From Dehalococcoidia bacterium (GTDB taxonomy: Bacteria; Chloroflexota; Dehalococcoidia; JAUYDP01): a DNA stretch of 8,388 nucleotides. Positions 1 to 6,545 of the stretch are shown here, piece after piece (the first letter of the stretch is position 1; each line of letters opens with the position of its first letter). The notes under the pieces were generated by a model, which had not been told where the DNA came from, made no database searches, and saw only the letters and a list, made by a program, of their open reading frames with translations. Location: positions 1-8,388 of the forward strand of contig JAUYDP010000340.1 of assembly GCA_030691805.1 (NCBI GenBank), in the 5' to 3' direction. The position numbers were made by a program, and so were the translations under genes.

Positions 1-1
1 C

Positions 2-856
2 ATGAGGGTAGGACTGCATCTATCTATCGGCAAGGGGCTGAGGAAGACGGCCCAGACCGCGGCCTATGCCGGATGCCAGGCTATACAGATTTTCTCCGGC
101 AACCCCATGGGGTGGAAGCCCAGCCGTCATGACCCCAAAGAGGTAGAGGCTTTCCGGTCGGTCCTTCTTGAGAAAGACATTAGCCCGCTTTACCTTCATA
201 CCCCTTATTTGGTGAACCTGGCTGCCCCTAATCCTGACGTGTATGCTAAGTCCGTGGCTACCCTGGCTGCGGCCCTGGACTTAGCCGGTTTACTGGGGGC
301 CTCATACGTGGTGACCCACCTGGGCAGCCATGTGGGCACGGGCCTGGATGCTGGCAAAGACCGGGTGGTGCAAGCTCTGGCGGAGGCCCTACGGACGCCA
401 TCGGGCGCCATGGTGCTCCTGGAAAATAGCCCCGGCAGCCGCAATGAGCTTGGCAGCTATTTCGAGGAGATTGGGGGGTTACTAGGAGGGCTGGAGACAA
501 TAAAGGGGCGCCTGGGGGTCTGCCTGGATACCGCTCATCTCTGGGGCGCGGGGTATGACCTGTCTACTCAAGAGGGGGTGAACCAAACCCTGGACGAGTT
601 CGAACGTCTGGTGGGGATAGACCGCCTGCACTGCATTCACGCCAACGATTCGTCTGTGGCCAGAGGCTCTCGTTGGGACCTGCACGTCATTCCAGGAGAA
701 GGCCAGATCGGTGTGGAAGGATTCAGGAGCCTGGTCAACCATCCCCGACTGGCAGAGATGACCTATATTCTGGAGTTGCCGCGGGTAGATGACGAGGAGT
801 GCGCCCCGGCAGTGCAGGCATTCAAGGGTTTGGCGGCGCTGCTGCCGGCTCCTTAG
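2..856 (+). CDS. nfo: Endonuclease IV (deoxyribonuclease IV, AP endonuclease)
   Basis: This is a 284-residue TIM-barrel AP endonuclease, which cleaves DNA 5' to abasic sites in base excision repair in the cytoplasm. The length matches the family (about 280). All nine expected metal ligands can be placed by comparison with the E. coli enzyme: H66 (YLHTPY), H106 (VTHLGSH), E141 (LLENSPG), D176 and H179 (CLDTAHLWGAGYD), H213 (IHANDS), D226 and H228 (DLH before PGEGQIG) and E258 (LELP). These form the three-zinc active site known for the family. The start MRVGLHLSIGKG is the usual N-terminus, so the gene looks complete although the ATG is at base 2 and its ribosome binding site lies outside the window. 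The stop is TAG. No neighbour clearly shares its pathway; the next gene begins 173 nt downstream after repeat-rich DNA. Confidence 0.96.
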   Translation: MRVGLHLSIGKGLRKTAQTAAYAGCQAIQIFSGNPMGWKPSRHDPKEVEAFRSVLLEKDISPLYLHTPYLVNLAAPNPDVYAKSVATLAAALDLAGLLGASYVVTHLGSHVGTGLDAGKDRVVQALAEALRTPSGAMVLLENSPGSRNELGSYFEEIGGLLGGLETIKGRLGVCLDTAHLWGAGYDLSTQEGVNQTLDEFERLVGIDRLHCIHANDSSVARGSRWDLHVIPGEGQIGVEGFRSLVNHPRLAEMTYILELPRVDDEECAPAVQAFKGLAALLPAP

Positions 857-879
857 AGGTTCAGTTATCTCGCGCAGGT

Positions 880-950
880 GTTAGTGTAGGGGCACACTTT
901 CGGTCGATGCGCTAAACCCGAAATCCCAGGGCGGGTTTCAAACCCGGCCT
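880..950. repeat. Degenerate palindromic (REP-like) intergenic repeat
   Basis: AAACCCG occurs at 914-920 and 940-946, with its exact complement CGGGTTT at 932-938 between them. The middle copy can therefore pair with either neighbour (7 bp each, 11-nt or 1-nt spacing). A TGTAGGGGCACAC stretch lies at 885-897. Both pieces resemble palindromic GC-rich repeats commonly scattered in intergenic DNA of Chloroflexota and other bacteria (recalled, not searched). There is no T-run, so it is a poor intrinsic terminator for nfo. It is probably a decayed repeat copy. Confidence 0.45.
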
Positions 951-952
951 TA

Positions 953-1008
953 CTGAAGGCTGAAAACTGAAGGCTGAAGGCTGAAAGCTGAACGCCGAAA
1001 ACTGAAAT
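953..1008. repeat. Eight tandem heptamers, consensus CTGAARG
   Basis: Eight contiguous 7-nt units run without a gap: CTGAAGG, CTGAAAA, CTGAAGG, CTGAAGG, CTGAAAG, CTGAACG, CCGAAAA, CTGAAAT. The core CTGAA is kept in seven of eight. The array ends 11 nt before the AAGGAGG ribosome binding site of the downstream hydrolase gene. It therefore lies in that gene's leader or promoter region. Heptamer arrays of this kind are known as intergenic simple repeats in some bacteria. I see no good -10/-35 pair in the gap, so the promoter of the downstream gene is not identified. Confidence 0.85.
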
Positions 1009-1029
1009 TCACGTGTTCAAGGAGGAGAC

Positions 1030-1812
1030 ATGCCCATCTTCGATTCCCACATCCATGCCGACACCCGCGGTTGGGAGGACCTGCGCACCCTCTCGCTCTT
1101 CGGCACCCGGGCTGTGGTAACCTGCGCCCACGATGTCTTCGATTTCTCCGGCCCCCAGAGCGTCTTCGACCATTACCGCCGGCTTCTAAACTTCGATTGC
1201 TTCCGCCTTCGAACGAACCATATTCGACCTTTCGTTGCCCTGGGAATCCATCCCGAGGGAATACCCCATGATGGGGTGGATGAGGTGCTGTCCCGATTGC
1301 CGGAGCTGTTGCAGCAAGAGTCGGTAGTGGCGGTGGGCGAGATAGGTCTTCAGAATGGTAGTGACTGGGAGATAGACGTTCTCCGCCGGCAGCTTCAAAT
1401 CGGCAAAGACCTCAACTTGCCTTGCATCGTGCACACACCTCAGAAGAATAAGGCGGAGGTGGCGCGCTTGGTGATGGATGTTATCTCCCAAGTTGGGATC
1501 AGTCTGGACCTGGTGGTCATTGACCATGTGGATATCCGTATTATTGAGGCCGTTCGGGACTTAGGAAGCTGGATGGCTCTCTCTATCCAGCCTTTCAAGA
1601 TTTCGGAGAAAGAGGCTGCCCTGCTGGTCCAGTCCTACGGCAGCCAACGGGTCATGCTCGATTCGGACCTGGCCGGGGGCATGTCCGATGTGCTATCCAT
1701 TCCCAAGGCCATCTTCGAGATGAAGACCCTGGGGATCAGCGCCGAGGATATTCGCAAAGTCACCTACGACAACGCGGTAGCGTTCTATAGGGTGGCACAA
1801 TGCCTGCCATAG
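1030..1812 (+). CDS. TatD-like TIM-barrel metal-dependent hydrolase
   Basis: This 260-residue protein belongs to the TatD-related amidohydrolase superfamily. The metal-site residues appear in the expected order: DSHIHAD (H7, H9), VGEIGL (E104), IVHTP (H135), IDHVD (H166) and VMLDSD (D211). LGIHPEG (71-77) is also typical. The overall pattern is closer to the divergent TatD-like group (COG1099 type) than to canonical TatD DNase, so the substrate is unknown; phosphodiester or other hydrolase activity is only inferred. The ATG start is supported by a strong AAGGAGG at 1019-1025, 4 nt upstream. The gene stands alone, with 173 nt before it and 198 nt after it, so it is probably monocistronic. Its position after nfo hints at a nucleic-acid role, but the spacing makes this weak. 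Confidence 0.85.
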   Translation: MPIFDSHIHADTRGWEDLRTLSLFGTRAVVTCAHDVFDFSGPQSVFDHYRRLLNFDCFRLRTNHIRPFVALGIHPEGIPHDGVDEVLSRLPELLQQESVVAVGEIGLQNGSDWEIDVLRRQLQIGKDLNLPCIVHTPQKNKAEVARLVMDVISQVGISLDLVVIDHVDIRIIEAVRDLGSWMALSIQPFKISEKEAALLVQSYGSQRVMLDSDLAGGMSDVLSIPKAIFEMKTLGISAEDIRKVTYDNAVAFYRVAQCLP

Positions 1813-1839
1813 CCATCTAGTGCATCCGAAGTAAAAGAA

Positions 1840-1875
1840 ACCTCAGCGTTCTCCGTGGTCTCCGCGGTAAAACCC
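1840..1875. repeat. Dispersed intergenic repeat of the 'CTCCGTGGTCTCCGCGGT' type
   Basis: The segment contains two adjacent near-copies of a CTCCGTGGT / CTCCGCGGT motif, at 1851-1859 and 1859-1867, preceded by CCTCAGCGTT and followed by AAAAC. This wording closely resembles a repeat I recall from intergenic regions of many unrelated bacteria. No coding potential is visible. The identification is from memory and could not be checked by search. Confidence 0.4.
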
Positions 1876-1921
1876 GTGTAACGCCCCACGGAAAAGCGCC
1901 GAGCATCCACAACGGGAAGGT

Positions 1922-1951
1922 TTGGTTGACCGAAAGCTTTTATGTTATATT
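1922..1951 (+). promoter_or_regulatory. Extended -10 promoter for prs
   Basis: TGTTATATT at 1943-1951 is an extended -10 element (TGn followed by TATATT). A -35 candidate TTGGTT (1922-1927) sits 18 nt upstream; the better-looking TTGACC (1926-1931) gives only a 14-nt spacer. The predicted transcript would begin near 1958 and carry a leader of about 50 nt before the TTG start of prs. Confidence 0.55.
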
Positions 1952-1952
1952 G

Positions 1953-1994
1953 GGACTACCGAGAGGGGTCGCGTTGTATCGGGGTAGTTAGTCC
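1953..1994 (+). promoter_or_regulatory. Leader hairpin before prs
   Basis: ACTACCGA (1955-1962) can pair with TCGG (1979-1982) and TAGT (1985-1988), leaving a GG bulge. Alternatively GGACTA (1953-1958) pairs with TAGTCC (1989-1994). The two registers compete because TAGT is repeated at 1985-1992. The structure ends 4 nt before the ribosome binding site CGGAGG (1999-2004). It is too short to be a known PRPP riboswitch. If transcription starts near 1958, part of the 5' arm would be lost, so a role is uncertain. Confidence 0.3.
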
Positions 1995-2010
1995 ACGTCG
2001 GAGGTTTTAG

Positions 2011-2952
2011 TTGCTCAACGGGCTTAGCGTGTTTACAGGGAATGCTCATTTAGCTCTGGCCCAGTCCATCTGCGACTACCTGGAGATCCCATTAGGCAAA
2101 GCAGATGTATTTCAGTTTAGCAATGAGAACATTTTTGTTAAGATAAACGAAAACGTGCGCCAGCGAGACGTCTTTATCGTTCAGCCGACGTGTTCTCCCG
2201 TTAACACCAGCATCATGGAGCTGCTAATCATGATAGATGCGGTCAAGCGGGCCTCGGCTGGACGCATCACCGCAGTGGTCCCTTATTTTGCTTACGCCCG
2301 CACCGACAAGAAGGACCAGCCCCGAGTGCCTATCACCGCTCGGTTGCTCGCAGATCTCATCACGGTGGCCGGCGCAAACCGGGTCGTTACGGTGGACCTG
2401 CATGCTGGCCAGATCCAGGGCTTTTTTAGTATCCCTGTGGACGAGTTGACTGCCCTTTATACCCTCAGCCGCTACTTTCAGGACAAACGGCTGGCGGACC
2501 CAGTGGTGGTGGCACCGGACCTGGGCATCACCAAAAAGGCTCGAAACTTCGCGGAGCGTCTACACGCCCCGCTGGCCATTATCGAAAAGCGCCGCGTAGG
2601 TAATATGGATCGGGTAGAGGAGTTGAACGTCATCGGCGAAGTCTCTGGCAAGACGGCGCTTATATTTGATGATGAGATAGACACGGCCGGTTCACTTACC
2701 CAGGCAGTGAAGGCCTTGGAGAAAAGGGGCGTACGGGAGATCTACGCCACCTGCACCCACGGGGTCTTCAGCAACTCGGCCGTTGAGCGGATAAACGCCA
2801 GCGGTCTACGGGAAGTGGTAGTTACCGATACCATACCCCTGGCGTCGGAAAAGAAGTCGGAGAAGATAACCGTTTTGACCCTAGCGCCTCTCATTGGGGA
2901 GGCCATCAGGCGCATCCAAAGCGGCACATCTGTGGGGGCTCTATTTCAGTAG
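2011..2952 (+). CDS. prs: Ribose-phosphate pyrophosphokinase (PRPP synthetase)
   Basis: This 313-residue cytosolic enzyme makes PRPP from ribose 5-phosphate and ATP, feeding purine, pyrimidine, histidine, tryptophan and NAD synthesis. Signatures in order are: FSNEN (36-40); the long MELLIMIDAVKRASA block (69-83); the ATP-binding region YARTDKKD (95-102); the DLHAGQIQGFF motif (129-139) with the catalytic-region His131; the KRR flexible-loop residues (193-195); and the PRPP loop FDDEIDTAGS (219-228). The length is normal for the class I family. The start is TTG, chosen because CGGAGG (1999-2004) lies 6 nt upstream and translation begins at the usual N-terminus (LSVFTGNAH). The gene has its own likely promoter at about 1922-1951. 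secA follows after 94 nt in the same orientation. Confidence 0.96.
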   Translation: MLNGLSVFTGNAHLALAQSICDYLEIPLGKADVFQFSNENIFVKINENVRQRDVFIVQPTCSPVNTSIMELLIMIDAVKRASAGRITAVVPYFAYARTDKKDQPRVPITARLLADLITVAGANRVVTVDLHAGQIQGFFSIPVDELTALYTLSRYFQDKRLADPVVVAPDLGITKKARNFAERLHAPLAIIEKRRVGNMDRVEELNVIGEVSGKTALIFDDEIDTAGSLTQAVKALEKRGVREIYATCTHGVFSNSAVERINASGLREVVVTDTIPLASEKKSEKITVLTLAPLIGEAIRRIQSGTSVGALFQ

Positions 2953-2970
2953 GGCCTTTACGTATTTTTT
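2935..2970 (+). terminator. Weak possible terminator at the end of prs
   Basis: GGCTCT (2937-2942) pairs with AGGGCC (2951-2956), with one G-T wobble and an 8-nt loop that includes part of the TAG stop codon. A run of six T (2965-2970) follows, but only after an 8-nt interval. The gap makes it a marginal intrinsic terminator; partial read-through into secA is possible. Confidence 0.3.
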
Positions 2971-3046
2971 AGACCGGATATCGGGCTGAGTCTGGCCGAA
3001 TAACTTGGTCAATCAGAGAATTAATCGGGTGTATTAGCGTTTCCGT

Positions 3047-5734
3047 ATGTTCAAATTCCTCGGTGGCCTTCTAGGCGATTCAAATGAGCGAGAGCTGAAA
3101 AAGCTAGAGCCCTATTTGGCGAAGATAAATTCCCTGGAGCCTGGTTTCAAGCGGCTCTCTAATGATGAGCTAAGAGCCAAAACAGCCGAGTTCAAGGCTC
3201 GCCTGGATCGAGGCGACACGGTTGATGACCTCCTTCCGGAGGTATTCGCCGTAGTTCGAGAAGCGGCAAGGCATGCAATTGGGCAGCGTCCCTTCGATGT
3301 CCAGCTTCTAGGAGGCATTGTTCTCCACCAGGGTAAGATCGCCGAGATGAAGACCGGTGAAGGCAAGACCCTGGTAGCGACGCTGCCGGTATACCTCAAT
3401 TCCCTGACCGGACGTGGAGTCCATGTAATCACGGTCAATGACTACCTGGCAAAGCGTGACCCCCAGTGGATGGGGCCGATATTCCACCTCCTAGGGGTTA
3501 GTCTCTCTAGCATCCAGCATGAATCGGCGTTTCTCTTCGATCCGGAATACATCTCGGAAGACGCGCGGTACCATCATCTCCGGCCGATTACCCGCCGGCA
3601 GGCATATGAAGCAGACATAACTTACGGAACTAACAACGAGTTTGGGTTCGACTATCTTCGGGACAATATGGTTCTGGACCTATCCCAATGCGCTCAACGG
3701 GAGTTGAACTACGCGGTGGTGGACGAGGTGGACAACGTATTGATTGATGAGGCCCGTACCCCTCTCATCATTAGTGGGGCTGCCGAGGAGTCCACCGATA
3801 AGTACTTTCTCTTTGCGCGCCTCGTTCCCCGCCTGCAGCTTGAAGAAGACTATAAAGTGGACGAGAAAGCCAGGGCGGTTACCCTTACTGAGAACGGCAT
3901 TTATAAGGTGGAGAGGTGGTTGAATCTGCCCAACCTCTACGATACCAAGTATTACGATCAGACTCGTTACCTGGACAATGCCATGAAGGCCCAGGTCCTT
4001 TATAAGAGGGACCGGGAATATGTGGTCAAGGATGGACAGGTGATTATCGTGGACGAATTCACCGGGAGGCTGATGTTCGGGCGGCGCTACTCTGAGGGGC
4101 TACATCAAGCCATCGAGGCCAAGGAAGGAGTGCGCATCCAGAGAGAGAGCGTGACGCTGGCCACCATTACCTTCCAAAACTATTTTCGTATGTACAAGAA
4201 GCTGGCGGGTATGACAGGCACCGCGGCCACCGAGGCCGAGGAGCTGCACAAGATTTACAAACTGGATGTTGTCGTTATACCTACCAACCAGCCAATGATC
4301 CGCACTGACAACTCAGACTTGGTGTATAAGACGGAGAAGGCCAAGTTCGAGGCTGTGGTGAGGGAGATCGAGGAGGTCCAGAAGTCGGGAGGGCCGGCGC
4401 TGGTCGGCACGGTCTCTATTGAGAAGTCCGAACACCTGAGCAGCATGCTTACCCGGCGGGGCATTCCCCATCAGGTCCTAAACGCCAAGCTACACGAGAA
4501 GGAAGCCGGCATCATATCGGAGGCCGGGCAGCCGGGAATGGTCACTATCGCTACCAACATGGCTGGCCGTGGCACGGACATCATCTTGGGGGGGAACCCG
4601 GAGGGAATGGGGCGGGAGCTTCTCCGTAAACAAGGCCTGGAGGCCCATAAGGTCACCGACGAGCAGTGGCAGGTGTCCCTGGCAGAGGTCCAACCCATCT
4701 GGCAAACGAATCGGGAAAATGTGGTCGCTGCTGGTGGCCTGCATATTATCGGCACGGAGCGCCACGAGGCGCGGCGTATTGACAATCAGCTCCGGGGACG
4801 GTCTGGCCGCCAGGGCGATCCTGGAAGCTCCCGCTTTTATGTCTCCCTTGAGGACGACATTATGCGCCGCTTTGGAGGAGACCGTATCAAGGGATTCATG
4901 GAATGGGCGGGTATGGAGGAGGATGTGCCTATCGAGCATGGCCTGGTATCCAAGGCTATTGAGAATGCCCAGACCAAGGTGGAAGGTCACAACTTCGATA
5001 TTCGCAAGCACCTGGTTGAGTACGACGATGTGATGAACAAGCACAGAGAGGTCATTTATGCCGAACGCCGAAAGATCCTCTCTGGCGCCGACCTTAAGTC
5101 CAACATCCAGGATATGGTGCAAAATGAAATCCGGGGTCTGGTCAAGCTTCACCTCCTGGACGAGCATGGAGACCAGTGGGAGACGCCCAGTCTAGTAAAC
5201 GGAGTGAAGGCCATCTTGCCTCTTCCGCCATCCATTGATGAAGAGGTGCTCTCCAGGATGAGCAAGCAAGAGGTGGTGGACGAGCTCCTTGGCCAGGCGG
5301 ACTCCCTTTACGAAGAGCGGGAGCGGGAACTAGGCCCTGAAAACATGCGAATACTGGAGCGGGTGGTTATGCTCCAGATTATTGACCGGCATTGGGTAAG
5401 TCACCTTACCTCCATGGATGACCTGCGTGAGGGAATTGGACTCAGGGCTGTGGCCCAGACCGATCCCCTGGTGGCTTACAAGAAGGATGCTCACGTAATG
5501 TTCCAGGAATTAATGGAAATTATCCAGAAGGATATCGTACGAACCATCTATCACGTGGGTATTGTGAAGGAGGATTCCAGGTCTCCTCGCCCAGCGGCAA
5601 AGCCGGTTGTCCGTGCTAGGGCTGAGAGTGCCTCTCCAAATCCATCTCCACTAAAAGCTGACAAGAAGATAGGACGCAACGACCCTTGCCCCTGTGGCAG
5701 CGGGAAGAAATACAAGAAGTGCCACGGGCAGTAG
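3047..5734 (+). CDS. secA: Preprotein translocase ATPase SecA
   Basis: This 895-residue motor ATPase drives unfolded preproteins through SecYEG at the inner face of the cytoplasmic membrane. Visible parts are: Walker A KTGEGKT (102-108); the Walker B region VVDEVDNVLIDEA (224-236); IVDEFTGR (334-341); LAGMTGTAATE (387-396 region); NMAGRGTDIILGG (504-516); the arginine-finger region GTERHEARRIDNQLRGRSGRQGD (569-591); and a C-terminal SEC-C zinc motif (C881, C883, C892, H893) after a Pro/Ser-rich linker (846-869). A segment at about 154-181, between LLGVSLSSIQ and AYEADITYGTNNEFG, is longer than in E. coli SecA, as I recall for Chloroflexota. The ATG gives the usual MFKFLGGLLG start, but I see no Shine-Dalgarno sequence in the 15 nt upstream. 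The gene is complete and intact, and a small membrane gene follows after 49 nt. Confidence 0.99.
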   Translation: MFKFLGGLLGDSNERELKKLEPYLAKINSLEPGFKRLSNDELRAKTAEFKARLDRGDTVDDLLPEVFAVVREAARHAIGQRPFDVQLLGGIVLHQGKIAEMKTGEGKTLVATLPVYLNSLTGRGVHVITVNDYLAKRDPQWMGPIFHLLGVSLSSIQHESAFLFDPEYISEDARYHHLRPITRRQAYEADITYGTNNEFGFDYLRDNMVLDLSQCAQRELNYAVVDEVDNVLIDEARTPLIISGAAEESTDKYFLFARLVPRLQLEEDYKVDEKARAVTLTENGIYKVERWLNLPNLYDTKYYDQTRYLDNAMKAQVLYKRDREYVVKDGQVIIVDEFTGRLMFGRRYSEGLHQAIEAKEGVRIQRESVTLATITFQNYFRMYKKLAGMTGTAATEAEELHKIYKLDVVVIPTNQPMIRTDNSDLVYKTEKAKFEAVVREIEEVQKSGGPALVGTVSIEKSEHLSSMLTRRGIPHQVLNAKLHEKEAGIISEAGQPGMVTIATNMAGRGTDIILGGNPEGMGRELLRKQGLEAHKVTDEQWQVSLAEVQPIWQTNRENVVAAGGLHIIGTERHEARRIDNQLRGRSGRQGDPGSSRFYVSLEDDIMRRFGGDRIKGFMEWAGMEEDVPIEHGLVSKAIENAQTKVEGHNFDIRKHLVEYDDVMNKHREVIYAERRKILSGADLKSNIQDMVQNEIRGLVKLHLLDEHGDQWETPSLVNGVKAILPLPPSIDEEVLSRMSKQEVVDELLGQADSLYEERERELGPENMRILERVVMLQIIDRHWVSHLTSMDDLREGIGLRAVAQTDPLVAYKKDAHVMFQELMEIIQKDIVRTIYHVGIVKEDSRSPRPAAKPVVRARAESASPNPSPLKADKKIGRNDPCPCGSGKKYKKCHGQ

Positions 5735-5783
5735 CCAGGTAAACTCGGTGGGGGGCTGGCCCGGCCCCAAGAAGGGGAAGAGG

Positions 5784-6185
5784 ATGTCCAGGAAAAGGTA
5801 CGAGGAGGAAATCGAGGAAATCCTTGAGAAGCTGGATGGGACGCTTCCCTCCCAGCCTCTCCGGCAAAGAGCCCAGGGGAAAATGCAGAACCTGGCTGGC
5901 TCTCTTAAACAGGGCCTCTCCAACGCCTTTAGGGCCGTCCAGCCGGGTCACATCATGCTTTTGAGCCTGGCCATCATGCTTGCCGCTTACCTCCTCCCGT
6001 TGCCCTTTAACTGGCAGCGTAGTTTGGGGGTTCTGGGGCTTGTTCTCTTCCTTGTGGCCTTCTTGGTCTCCCTGTTGGATAAACGCCGTACCCGGTATGA
6101 GCCGCGCTGGAGGGGGAGGGTTATCCGGTACGATTCCGGCGGGCGCTGGCAGGACTGGCTTCGCCGCCAGTTTCGGAGGCGCTAG
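5784..6185 (+). CDS. Small two-helix membrane protein downstream of secA
   Basis: I do not recognise a named family. This 133-residue protein has a charged, probably helical N-terminal part (1-50, with EEEIEEILEKL at 7-17). Two hydrophobic segments follow at about 56-74 and 80-98, joined by a short PLPFNWQR turn. The C-terminal tail is very basic (KRRTRYEPRWRGRVIRY, ending in FRRR). The positive-inside rule suggests a hairpin with both ends in the cytoplasm. The ATG at 5784 is preferred because AAGGGG (5772-5777) lies 6 nt upstream; an in-frame ATG at 5694 would run through the end of secA and lacks this support. The 49-nt gap without a terminator suggests co-transcription with secA, but any link to export is inference. 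The RWRGR...WLRR...FRRR tail resembles small membrane proteins I recall from Chloroflexota. Confidence 0.7.
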   Translation: MSRKRYEEEIEEILEKLDGTLPSQPLRQRAQGKMQNLAGSLKQGLSNAFRAVQPGHIMLLSLAIMLAAYLLPLPFNWQRSLGVLGLVLFLVAFLVSLLDKRRTRYEPRWRGRVIRYDSGGRWQDWLRRQFRRR

Positions 6186-6240
6186 TTAAAAATTACTCCA
6201 AGCGCCTGGGTTAGCCTCTGGCTTCTGGTTGCCTGACGCC

Positions 6241-6399
6241 GCAGGCCGGGTGGTTCGGGGGAGCGTTGGGTTTTTGTCGCCCTTTCTCTCCCTAACCCGG
6301 CGTAGCCGGAACCAAAACGCTGTTCACGGTTGAGCGAGAATTCATGCGCGGTTCGCGCAGGATTTCAGTCGTAAGGTACTAAAGGGGGCGATGGGTATC
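6241..6399 (+). repeat. 72-nt repeat unit 1, interrupted
   Basis: The unit begins GCAGGCCGGGTGGTTC and continues to CCCTAA at 6295. Its 3' end seems to resume at 6383 (AGGGGGCGATGGG). The two parts sum to 72 nt, the length of unit 2. A hairpin forms from GGTT-C-GGGGGAG (6252-6263) and CTCTCCC-T-AACC (6286-6297): 11 pairs with one wobble and one C/T mismatch. The loop contains TTGGGTTTTTGTCGCC, as in units 2 and 3. Confidence 0.75.
6296..6382. mobile_element. Possible 83-87 nt insertion splitting repeat unit 1
   Basis: CTAA occurs at 6292-6295 and again at 6379-6382. The DNA between matches nothing in the other units. Deleting 87 nt restores a 72-nt unit. The insert holds two perfect short hairpins: CCGGC-GTA-GCCGG (6297-6309) at its left end and TGCGCG-GTT-CGCGCA (6345-6359) towards the right. 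I see no terminal inverted repeats and no coding capacity. The CTAA pair could be a target duplication or chance, so the mobile nature is inferred. Confidence 0.35.
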
Positions 6400-6471
6400 G
6401 CAGGCCGGGTGGTTCAGGGGTACATTGGGTTTTTTCGCCGCTTCTCCCCCTAGTAAGTGGCGAAAGGCGCC
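6400..6471 (+). repeat. 72-nt repeat unit 2
   Basis: The unit starts GCAGGCCGGGTGGTTC, identical to unit 1 over 16 nt. It carries the same loop (TTGGGTTTTTTCGCC), then CCCTAG, and ends in GGCGCC (6466-6471). Its hairpin is the weakest of the four: AGGGG (6416-6420) with CCCCT (6447-6451). Confidence 0.8.
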
Positions 6472-6545
6472 GCAGGCCGGGGGGTTCTGGAGTGAACCCG
6501 GGTTTTTGTCGCCGGTTCGCTCCCTAGCAGGTGGGGATAGGCGCC
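6472..6545 (+). repeat. 74-nt repeat unit 3
   Basis: The unit starts GCAGGCCGGGGGGTTC, has the loop core GGGTTTTTGTCGCC (6500-6513) and ends in GGCGCC (6540-6545). GGAGTGAACC (6489-6498) pairs with GGTTCGCTCC (6514-6523): ten consecutive pairs with one G-T wobble. The arm sequence differs from unit 1, yet pairing is retained. Confidence 0.8.

Noticed and set aside
1953..1994. PRPP (ykkC-type) riboswitch before prs
   Set aside because: The leader is only about 50 nt and lacks room for the known aptamer; only a simple hairpin is visible.
4490..5167. 225-residue open frame antisense to secA
   Set aside because: It is a shadow of the secA coding frame; secA is intact with all motifs, and the antisense product matches no family I know.
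5694..5783. Longer start for the small membrane gene inside the secA 3' end
   Set aside because: The added residues are the out-of-frame reading of the SecA zinc motif, and the ATG at 5784 has a better ribosome binding site.
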